The notes under the pieces were generated by a model. The model was not told the DNA's origin. It worked only from the letters and a program-made list of their open reading frames with translations, and made no database searches. DNA of 26,685 nt, taken from Promethearchaeia archaeon. GTDB taxonomy: Archaea > Asgardarchaeota > Lokiarchaeia > Sigyniarchaeales > SOKP01. A program made the position numbers and the translations under genes. The DNA lies in assembly GCA_029856445.1 (NCBI GenBank), contig JAHQWY010000007.1:1-26685 (forward strand), written 5' to 3'. Shown here piece after piece: positions 8,122 through 15,351 of this stretch. Every line of letters starts with the position of its first letter. Within the stretch, counting starts at the first letter, position 1.

Positions 8122-9885
8122 ATGAACGATTCAAGTCAGGATGAATTAAAGCGAGCAGAAGAACTTATATTGGAGAGTAAAATGGATGAAGCTCTCAATA
8201 TTGTTAGGAAAATTGAGGGTAAAGCCTGGGCATATTTTAATAAAAGAAATTATGAAGAAGCATTAAGTTTAGCATTAAAATGTCAAGTGTTATACGAAAA
8301 AATTGGGAATAAAATAGGGATCGCCTATAATTTAATCTTACTTAGCTATTCAAATACTCTCTCAGGCGATTACGATGCTGGTTTAAATTGTGGGTTGAAA
8401 AGTTTAAAGCTCTACGAAGATCTAAATAATCAAGAAGGAATAGCGTCTAGTTTATTTTTAATAGGGCTAGCATATAATTATAAGGGTAAATTTAACCAAG
8501 CAATTAAATTCTGTAAAAAAAGCTTATCTATCAAAGAAATTAATCCTATAATAAAGGTGGATGTTTTATCAAATTTAGGTCTTATGAACCTTCTCAAAGG
8601 AGAATTAGATCAATCTTTGAAATATTCTGAAAGTGGTCTTAAACTTGCTGAAAAATTAAAAATAAAAAGAAGTTTTGCTCCAAACCTTAGTGTCATCGGG
8701 GAAATTTATCAACATAGAGGTGATTATAACCGAGCGAAAGAATATCATATCCAATCGCTATTGATATCTGAAAGATTAGGTAATAATGTTCAAATTGGAC
8801 TTGCATTAATAGCTTTAATAACCTTAGTAATAAATTCAGATGGTCCTTTTGAAGAAGCAAAGAAATATAGTGAACGCCTAAAAGAATTGGTTGATCAAAA
8901 TCAGGAGGATAAGTTTATTAATCACTGTTATCTATATGGGAGTGCAATTATATTGCTCAAATTCAGTTCTCGAACACATGATCGTGCTGAAGCGGAACTA
9001 CGGCTTAATCAAGTTGTTAAAGATAAGATATCTAATCCTTTAATATACATTGTGGCAAATTTTTATTTATGTGAATTTCTTATTGAAGAATTAAAGTTAT
9101 CTAATGATTCAAAAGTACTAGATGAAATAAATCCATTAGTTAATCGTTTACTCAATATAGCTGAAAAGACACATTCATACTTGTGGCAATATTTCGCTAA
9201 GCTATTACAAGCAAAGTTAGAATTAATTCAGATGAATTTTAAAGAAGCAAAGTTAATCCTTTCACAAGCTCAGCAGATTGCAGAAGCTCATGATCTTCAA
9301 ATGCTTGCTCAAATGATTTCAGTTGAACACGATCGTTTACTTGAGCAACACGATATGTGGGAGCACCTTAAAAAGACGAAAGCTCCTATGGAAGAACGTA
9401 TAAATCTAGCTTCTTTTGATGGTATAAAAGCACGAATACAAGGAAAAGGTGCCTTAGAACCAGACGAAATAGTAGATGAACATCCTATATTACTTTTGAT
9501 AATAGCCGAAGGGGGTGTTCTTGTATTTTCTTATCCCTTTTCTGAGGAATGGACGTTCGATGATGAGCTGTTTGGGGGATTTTTAACTGCATTTAACTCT
9601 ATCAGTGATGAAATCTTTTCAGAAGGGCTCGATCGTGTGAAGTTTGGAAACCAAACCGTTCTTATGGAAAATATCGCAAATTTTTCAATTTGTTATTTAT
9701 TCAGGGGGCAGACATATCCAGCAAAACAAAAATTTAATGAATTTATTAAGAGGATTCAAGAGGTACCTTCTGTATCTCAAGTTCTAGAAAGATATTACAA
9801 AACGAGTCAGGTTGCAAAATTAGCTGATATTCTACTGCTAGAACCAATAATACTGGAAATTTTTTCTAGCAAAAAGCCCAATTGA
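8122..9885 (+). CDS. TPR-repeat protein with conserved C-terminal domain (paralogue 2 of 4)
   Basis: This 587-residue protein has TPR-type helical repeats over residues ~10-300, for example LGLMNLLKGELDQSLKY and IGEIYQHRGDYNRAKEY. The conserved spacer follows (SVEHDRLLEQHDMW), then the ~130-residue C-terminal domain from about residue 455: LLLIIAEGGVLVFSYPF, FGGFLTAFNSISDEIFSEGL, ICYLFRGQTYPAKQK and YYKTSQVAKL. It is shorter than its paralogues, mainly in the N-terminal repeats. The spacer and C-terminal domain are better conserved between paralogues than the repeats, suggesting that the tail binds a common partner while the repeats vary. No signal peptide or membrane segment is seen. There is no ribosome site before the ATG and a TATA-like element lies ~25 bases upstream. 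Confidence 0.87.
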   Translation: MNDSSQDELKRAEELILESKMDEALNIVRKIEGKAWAYFNKRNYEEALSLALKCQVLYEKIGNKIGIAYNLILLSYSNTLSGDYDAGLNCGLKSLKLYEDLNNQEGIASSLFLIGLAYNYKGKFNQAIKFCKKSLSIKEINPIIKVDVLSNLGLMNLLKGELDQSLKYSESGLKLAEKLKIKRSFAPNLSVIGEIYQHRGDYNRAKEYHIQSLLISERLGNNVQIGLALIALITLVINSDGPFEEAKKYSERLKELVDQNQEDKFINHCYLYGSAIILLKFSSRTHDRAEAELRLNQVVKDKISNPLIYIVANFYLCEFLIEELKLSNDSKVLDEINPLVNRLLNIAEKTHSYLWQYFAKLLQAKLELIQMNFKEAKLILSQAQQIAEAHDLQMLAQMISVEHDRLLEQHDMWEHLKKTKAPMEERINLASFDGIKARIQGKGALEPDEIVDEHPILLLIIAEGGVLVFSYPFSEEWTFDDELFGGFLTAFNSISDEIFSEGLDRVKFGNQTVLMENIANFSICYLFRGQTYPAKQKFNEFIKRIQEVPSVSQVLERYYKTSQVAKLADILLLEPIILEIFSSKKPN

Positions 9886-9898
9886 ATAGGATTTTAAA

Positions 9899-11900
9899 TA
9901 TTTTTCAAAACTCTTGAGAATTTTAGTTAAAGAAATATTATAAGATTAGTATTAAGCAATATTTTTATTCTATCTTTTTTTATACTTTTATTGATTTGAA
10001 ATCCCAAAATATCAAATAATTGACATGCCAGATTCAATTGATAAAGTACTGGAGCGGGGAGTTCGACTCCGAATTGAAGGAAAATATGAAGAAGCTTTAC
10101 AGTTAATAGACGATTTTGAAGAAAAAATGAACCTTACACCTACAGAGAAACTCAGACTCAAGCTTTTTGAAGGATCTACTAGATTATACTTAGAAGAGTT
10201 TGAAAAAGCTCTCATTATCTGTGAACAAGTTTTTCAAGAAAGCCAAAAGATAGGTAGACCGCTTATTTCAATTGAGTCGATTTACATCAAATTCATCGCA
10301 TTACTACCACTTAGAAGATTTCAGGAATTTTCGAAAGACCTTGAAACATGTGAAATATTGCTCCAATCTGCCGCGCAAGAACCTTCTTCTAAATTTGAAG
10401 TAGGGGAAGCTAGAGTCTCTTTCATTAAGGGTATATTTTATTGGTGGGAACAGAAATTTGATCTTGCTATAGAGCACCAAAAAAAGAGTCTTCTAACCTT
10501 TGAAAAAGATCCAATTTTTGTTGAAAATGTACCTGTTTCCCTATGTGTAATCGGTCTTTCACATCTGGTAAAAGGAGAATTAGATGAAGCCTTAAAATAT
10601 CTCTTGAGAAGCATAGATTTATCTAAGGGACAAGATTTATTATCTCAATGGATTATTGCCCTTGGTTTCAATGGTATTGGTCATATATACTATCAGCAAG
10701 GGAAATTAGATTTAGCTATTGAATATATTGAAAAGGTTCTTCCCTTTTTTGAATCCAAAAATATTCCCTTTTTTATCCTGGAGGTTGGCGCGAGATATGA
10801 TGCTCTGATTAAAATCGCGTTAGATAAGAACTCGCTTGAACAGGCCCAGAAATATTTAAGACGATACCGCGAATACCTTGAAAAAAATAAAATTAAGGAA
10901 GATTATCCGGGGTATTTATTATCAAAAGCACTGATATTGCTAAGGAGTACTCGAACTCGAGAAAGAGCCGAAGCTGAAAGATTTCTCATTCAAGAAATTG
11001 AAAGACGTGATGAAATTATAAGTAGAAGCACTCTGGGTGCCCCTGGGATGTCCCCAATTTCGGCGATAATTGAACTCTGCGATTATTACCTTGAAGAATT
11101 ACGTTCAACTAATGATTTGGGAATTTTGGATGATATTATACCTCTGATCGATAGATTGCTAAAGGAAACAAAACGCACTAAATCCATTTCATTACATAGT
11201 TATACTCTTCTGTTACAAGGAAAAATATCCTTGCTTCAAATGAACTTGGGAGATGCGCGAAGGTATTTAACTCAAGCACAAGAGATTGCAGAGTCTCATG
11301 GTTTCAAATTATTAGCTCGAGCAATCTCAAGTGAACATGATAAATTATTAGAACAGTTAAATGAATGGAAATCTCTTAAAAACACTGAAGCACCAATTTC
11401 TGAGCGAATGAACTTAGCATTATTGGATAATACTGTTGATCGTATGCAAGGAAGACTTGCTGTAAACCCACCAGAGCTAAGTGATGAATCCCCACTGCTA
11501 CTCTTGATTATCTCGGAGGGAGGTGTCCTCACATTCTCTTATCCTTTTGTGAATGAATGGAATCGTGATAACGAACTTTTCGGGAGCTTTATATCAGCAT
11601 TTTCTTCTATAAGTGATGAATACTTCTCTGAGGGTCTTGACCGTGTAAAATTTGGGCAACATATGGCTCTTCTGAGATCAAACAAACCTTTTTTAATATG
11701 TTATCTATTCAAAGGACAAACCTACAAGGCTATCCAAAAAATAGATAAATTTATAGCCTTAATCCAAGGAGATGCTTCTATCCAAAAAACTCTCGATAAA
11801 TATTACCAGACAGGTCAAGTTCTTGAATTAAAAGACTTTCCTTTCTTAGAATCATTGATAAAAGAAATTTTTATCTAGAAATAGTATTTTAAACAAAATT
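9899..11900 (+). repeat. Tandem duplication, copy A (TPR gene with its flanks)
   Basis: This ~2.0 kb unit matches 12138-14138 along its whole length. The homology begins in non-coding DNA about 125 bases before the TPR start (shared atttttcaaaactcttg), covers the gene, and ends ~22 bases after the stop (shared tattttaaacaaaatt). The sequences are unrelated immediately beyond both ends. The two non-coding leaders are almost identical, so the promoter was duplicated with the gene. Confidence 0.9.
10025..11878 (+). CDS. TPR-repeat protein with conserved C-terminal domain (paralogue 3 of 4, duplication copy A)
   Basis: This 617-residue protein opens MPDSIDKVLERG and has TPR-like helical hairpins through about residue 420, for example IGHIYYQQGKLDLAIEYIE. 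The spacer SSEHDKLLEQLNEW and the C-terminal domain follow from about residue 485: LLLIISEGGVLTFSYPF, FGSFISAFSSISDEYFSEGL, ICYLFKGQTYKAIQK and a last helix with YYQTGQVLELKD. It has the same length as copy B at 12263 and is clearly its recent duplicate; by eye about three quarters of residues agree, with differences spread along the whole protein. No ribosome site is visible before the ATG. A T/A-rich segment at 9975-9990 (ttttttatactttta) could be the promoter. Scaffold function is inferred from the repeats only. Confidence 0.88.
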   Translation: MPDSIDKVLERGVRLRIEGKYEEALQLIDDFEEKMNLTPTEKLRLKLFEGSTRLYLEEFEKALIICEQVFQESQKIGRPLISIESIYIKFIALLPLRRFQEFSKDLETCEILLQSAAQEPSSKFEVGEARVSFIKGIFYWWEQKFDLAIEHQKKSLLTFEKDPIFVENVPVSLCVIGLSHLVKGELDEALKYLLRSIDLSKGQDLLSQWIIALGFNGIGHIYYQQGKLDLAIEYIEKVLPFFESKNIPFFILEVGARYDALIKIALDKNSLEQAQKYLRRYREYLEKNKIKEDYPGYLLSKALILLRSTRTRERAEAERFLIQEIERRDEIISRSTLGAPGMSPISAIIELCDYYLEELRSTNDLGILDDIIPLIDRLLKETKRTKSISLHSYTLLLQGKISLLQMNLGDARRYLTQAQEIAESHGFKLLARAISSEHDKLLEQLNEWKSLKNTEAPISERMNLALLDNTVDRMQGRLAVNPPELSDESPLLLLIISEGGVLTFSYPFVNEWNRDNELFGSFISAFSSISDEYFSEGLDRVKFGQHMALLRSNKPFLICYLFKGQTYKAIQKIDKFIALIQGDASIQKTLDKYYQTGQVLELKDFPFLESLIKEIFI

Positions 11901-11990
11901 GAAAAGATTTATTAATTTCAAAAATAAAAAAACAATTACTATTGATTCCTAATTTTAAATTTGAAAAGTCAAATAAGTAGGTTAAAAAGA

Positions 11991-12137
11991 ATGCAAACAG
12001 AAAAAAAATTTAGATTAAGAAGAAATACAGTTTTAAGAGATGTAATCAAATATAAGGCAGAAACGGTAGGAGACAAAATTTTCATGACCTACATTCGAGA
12101 CTTTGACAAAAGACTCGACGAAAAGTATACCTACAAT
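11991..12137 (+). pseudogene. Truncated N-terminus of an acyl-CoA ligase gene (duplication fossil)
   Basis: From the ATG at 11991 the frame reads MQTEKKFRLRRNTVLRDV and continues through about residue 48. It aligns without gaps, codon by codon, with the start of the full-length ligase at 15352 (ISTTKKFRLRRNTVLRDV). Homology stops near 12130-12138, where the sequence switches to the duplicated leader of the next TPR gene; the frame then runs nine codons to a TAG at 12162. Many differences from the intact gene are synonymous (AAA/AAG, AGA/AGG, GTA/GTG, GGA/GGG), so both copies were evolving as coding sequence for a time. It cannot encode an enzyme, since the whole adenylation core is missing. 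It retains the ATG that the full-length copy has apparently lost. Confidence 0.85.
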
Positions 12138-14138
12138 TATTTTTCAAAACTCTTGAAAATTTAGTTTAAGAAATATTATAAGATTAGTATTAAGCAATAT
12201 TTTTATTCTATCTTTTTTTATAATTTTATTGTTTTGAAAACCCAAGATATCAAATAATTAACATGCCTGATTCAATTGATAATGTACTGCTGCGCGGATA
12301 TCGACTCCTAAATGAAGCAAAATATGGAGAAGCTATACAGTTTATAAACGATTTTAAAGAAAAAATGAACCTTACACCCACAGAGGAACTCAGACTCAAG
12401 ATTCTTAAAGCGGATGTTAAACTAAACCAAGGAGAGTTCGTAAAAAGTCTTAGTACAGGGGAACACCTTTATCAAGAAAGTCAAAAGTTAGGTAGACCGC
12501 TTCTTTCAATTGCGTCGCTTTGGATTAAATTCTTCGCATTATTTGTTCTTGGGCGATCTAAGGAATTTTCAAAAGACCTTGAAACATGTGAAATATTGCT
12601 CCAGTCTGCCGCACAAGAACCTTTTTCTGAATTCGAAGTGGGGGAAGCTAGAGTATCATTCATTAAGGGTATTTTTTATTGGTGGGATCATAAATATGAT
12701 CTTGCTATAGAGCTTCAAAAAAAGAGTCTTCTAACCTTTGAAAAAAATCTACCATTTGCGATAATTGTACCTTTATCCCTATGCGTAATCGGTCTTTCAC
12801 TTAGTGCAAAAGGAGAATTAGATGAAGCCTTAAAGTATCTCTTGAGAAGTAAAGATTTATCTAAGGGACAAGATTTATTATCTAAAGCAATTGTTGCTTC
12901 AAATTTAAATGGTATTGGAAGTATTTACTATCAGCAAGGGAAATTAGATTTAGCAATTGAATATATTGAAAAGAGTCTTCCTTTTTTTGAATCCACAAAT
13001 ATACCCTATTTTCTTCTTGAGGTTGGTTATAGATATGGTTCTCTGATTAAAATTGCGTTAGATAAGAAGTCGATTGACCAAGCCCAGAAATATTTAAGAC
13101 GATACCGCGAATATCTTAGAAAAAATAAAATTTCTGAGGATTATCCAGGGTATTTATTATTCAAAGCACAGATAATGCTAAGGAGTACTCGAACTCGAGA
13201 GAGAGCCGAAGCTGAAAGATTTCTTATTCAAGATATTGAAAGACGTGATAAAATAATAAGTAGAAGCACTCTGGGTATCCCTGGGGCGTCCCCACTTTTG
13301 GGGATACTTGAACTCTGTAATTATTACCTTGAAGAATTACGTTCAACTAATGACTTGGGAATTTTGGATGATATTCACCCCTTAATCATTAGACTGTTAA
13401 AAGAAACAAAACGCACTAAATCCATTTCATTACATTGTCATACTCTTTTGTTGCAAGGACAAATTTCCTTGCTTCAAATGAACATGGGAGATGCGCGAAG
13501 GTATTTAACTCAAGCACAAGATATTGCAGATTCGCATGGTCTCCAATTATTGGCTCGAGCAATCTCAAGTGAGCATGATAGATTATTAGAACAGTTAAAT
13601 AAATGGGAAACTTTTAAAAACACTAAAACACCAATTTCTGAGCGAATGGACTTAATATCATTGGATGATACTGTTGATAGGATGCAAGGAAGACTTGCTA
13701 TAAAACCACCTGAGTTAAGTGATGAATCTCCATTGTTACTCTTGATTATATGTGAAGGAGGTGTTCTTTTATTTTCTTACCCATTTACAGAGGATTGGGA
13801 ACGTGACAATGAATTGTTTGGGAGTTTCTTAAGTGCAATCTCCTCTTTTAGTAATGACTTCCTTTCACAAGGTCTTGATCGGGTTAAATTCAGCGAATTT
13901 ACCGTAATTATGCAACCAATTACACATTTTTCAATTTATTATGTCTTTAAAGGTCAATCATATTTAGCTAAACAAAAATTAGATAAGTTTACCGCCCTAA
14001 TCCAAAAAGATGCTTCCGTTCAAAAAATTTTAAATAAATATTACCAGACAGGTCAAGTTCTTGAATTAAAAGACTTTCCTTTCTTAGAATCATTGATAAA
14101 AGAAATTTTTACTTAGAAATAGTATTTTAAACAAAATT
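12138..14138 (+). repeat. Tandem duplication, copy B (TPR gene with its flanks)
   Basis: This is the second copy of the ~2.0 kb unit at 9899-11900, in direct orientation and separated from it by ~240 bases that hold the ligase fossil. Its left end is fused to ligase codon ~48, and its right end lies just before the convergent DUF3795-like gene. It contains the whole TPR gene and its leader. Confidence 0.9.
12263..14116 (+). CDS. TPR-repeat protein with conserved C-terminal domain (paralogue 4 of 4, duplication copy B)
   Basis: This 617-residue protein starts MPDSIDNVLLRG and is collinear with copy A at 10025, including segments such as IGSIYYQQGKLDLAIEYIE and RSTRTRERAEAERFLIQ. The C-terminal domain begins near residue 485 (LLLIICEGGVLLFSYPF) and runs through FGSFLSAISSFSNDFLSQGL, IYYVFKGQSYLAKQK and YYQTGQVLELKD. 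Within it the usual ICYLFKGQTY has become IYYVFKGQSY, and HDRLLEQ is kept just upstream. Differences from copy A are mainly substitutions without frameshifts, so both copies look functional. The leader is the duplicated one, with the same T-rich candidate promoter near 12210-12230 and no ribosome site. The gene ends 27 bases from the end of the convergent minus-strand gene. Confidence 0.88.
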   Translation: MPDSIDNVLLRGYRLLNEAKYGEAIQFINDFKEKMNLTPTEELRLKILKADVKLNQGEFVKSLSTGEHLYQESQKLGRPLLSIASLWIKFFALFVLGRSKEFSKDLETCEILLQSAAQEPFSEFEVGEARVSFIKGIFYWWDHKYDLAIELQKKSLLTFEKNLPFAIIVPLSLCVIGLSLSAKGELDEALKYLLRSKDLSKGQDLLSKAIVASNLNGIGSIYYQQGKLDLAIEYIEKSLPFFESTNIPYFLLEVGYRYGSLIKIALDKKSIDQAQKYLRRYREYLRKNKISEDYPGYLLFKAQIMLRSTRTRERAEAERFLIQDIERRDKIISRSTLGIPGASPLLGILELCNYYLEELRSTNDLGILDDIHPLIIRLLKETKRTKSISLHCHTLLLQGQISLLQMNMGDARRYLTQAQDIADSHGLQLLARAISSEHDRLLEQLNKWETFKNTKTPISERMDLISLDDTVDRMQGRLAIKPPELSDESPLLLLIICEGGVLLFSYPFTEDWERDNELFGSFLSAISSFSNDFLSQGLDRVKFSEFTVIMQPITHFSIYYVFKGQSYLAKQKLDKFTALIQKDASVQKILNKYYQTGQVLELKDFPFLESLIKEIFT

Positions 14139-14143
14139 CACTT

Positions 14144-15166
14144 TTAATCTAAAAGAGGATTAAAATTTAATTTTTTAAAATTTGAGAATCCCAGCTTTCC
14201 AGTCTTTTTCTGCAATTCTAAAAGCATTTCATTCATCACTTTAAAGAATGGTAATTTTTGAAGATCAGAGCCACCTTTCATTTTGATGATGTATGCGGGT
14301 TCGTTAGTTTTGGGTGTTTTAGCACGCATATAACCTCCAGGGGTATATAAATTATCAGTTAATATCTCTAATTCTACAGAAACATTAAATTCTGATAAGA
14401 TGTCGAAATACAAGTTCCATCCTTCTTCATTGCTGGGAAGAGATATAGGTTTTCTATTGTCATATAATGTAGCACTATCTATTCTTAATTTATTTCCATC
14501 AATTTCACCGAATAACACAACAATCCAAAGAAACCTCCATAAAAAATCTTCTCTAATCTTATACATTTCAAGACCTGCAACAGTATCAATACCCTTAATT
14601 TTCAAATTTGAATTAGCAATTTCAAGTAGCTTTACATAAACAAATTTGAATCCTTCATTGTTAAATTCTCCAGTTAATTTAGTGATTTCACGTTTATAAA
14701 ACACCGGTTTTGGGTTTTTAATCTGAGTATCATTTAATTTATTCCGAATCTCATTTAGATTTTCCATTGCATCAAACATTTTAATATAAGGTTCGTACTC
14801 GTTATCAATAATTTCTTTTCCTAATTTTTCAGAAATTTTTTCCCTTGTTATATTATTCCTCGCTACTGTATTTGCACATGGGAATCGTCTGCAATACGCA
14901 CAATTTGGAATCTCATTATGCTGGCCACACTTTCTTGTACGGCATTTTTTCAAGAAATTAAAAAAAGGATGACTCGGTAGCTCATTATTTGGAGTAAAGC
15001 AACCAACGCAACCCTCCCATTCATATTTAACTGGTTTAAATCCAATATAGTATTTAATCTGTTTAGAATACTCATCCCAATCTTCTTTAGCAATTTTTTT
15101 TCGCATATGGGTGGACCACGGGCATTCAGAACAGATGTTTCCACATCGAGATATTATTTGTTTCAT
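14144..15166 (-). CDS. Cys-rich DUF3795-like protein with uncharacterised C-terminal half
   Basis: The N-terminal ~125 residues of this 340-residue protein are rich in cysteines in paired motifs: ISRCGNICSECPW, GCVGC, KKCRTRKCGQ and NCAYCRRFPC. This is the pattern of DUF3795-type domains, likely zinc- or iron-sulfur-binding, and their function is not established. The remaining ~215 residues have no cysteines and mix helices with a hydrophobic segment (FLWRFLWIVVLFGEIDG). I do not recognise that half. The start is supported by GGTGG seven bases before the ATG. The gene is convergent with TPR copy B. It sits inside what should be the duplicated unit but is absent from the first copy, so it was either inserted after the duplication or deleted from copy A. 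Confidence 0.75.
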   Translation of the reverse strand: MKQIISRCGNICSECPWSTHMRKKIAKEDWDEYSKQIKYYIGFKPVKYEWEGCVGCFTPNNELPSHPFFNFLKKCRTRKCGQHNEIPNCAYCRRFPCANTVARNNITREKISEKLGKEIIDNEYEPYIKMFDAMENLNEIRNKLNDTQIKNPKPVFYKREITKLTGEFNNEGFKFVYVKLLEIANSNLKIKGIDTVAGLEMYKIREDFLWRFLWIVVLFGEIDGNKLRIDSATLYDNRKPISLPSNEEGWNLYFDILSEFNVSVELEILTDNLYTPGGYMRAKTPKTNEPAYIIKMKGGSDLQKLPFFKVMNEMLLELQKKTGKLGFSNFKKLNFNPLLD

Positions 15167-15340
15167 TAGTTTTCCACCATGTTTAATTAAGAAAATTTGC
15201 TTTTAAAAGGTATACTCTTCTTTTATTTTTGTATTTTTACATTAAACAAGGAAAGTTTTATTAGTTTTTAAATTTAAAGAATAATAAGAATTTGATTCCA
15301 CTTCACTTAATTATTTTAAATAGAAAGTTTTTGCAATGTT

Positions 15341-15346
15341 GGTGAT
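15341..15346 (+). promoter_or_regulatory. Ribosome binding site GGTGAT placed for an ATT start of the acyl-CoA ligase
   Basis: GGTGAT matches the core of the archaeal anti-Shine-Dalgarno complement (GGAGGTGAT). It stands five bases before the ATT at 15352. The same motif GGTGA is five bases before the ATG of the gene at 6519. An ATG at 15347 is directly adjacent and out of frame. No comparable site precedes the in-frame GTG at 15403. Confidence 0.5.
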
Positions 15347-15351
15347 ATGTT

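Noticed and set aside
11961..12164. 67-codon plus-strand frame as an independent small gene
   Set aside because: Its content is the acyl-CoA ligase N-terminus plus nine codons read into the duplicated TPR leader, so it is a fusion fossil rather than a designed gene.
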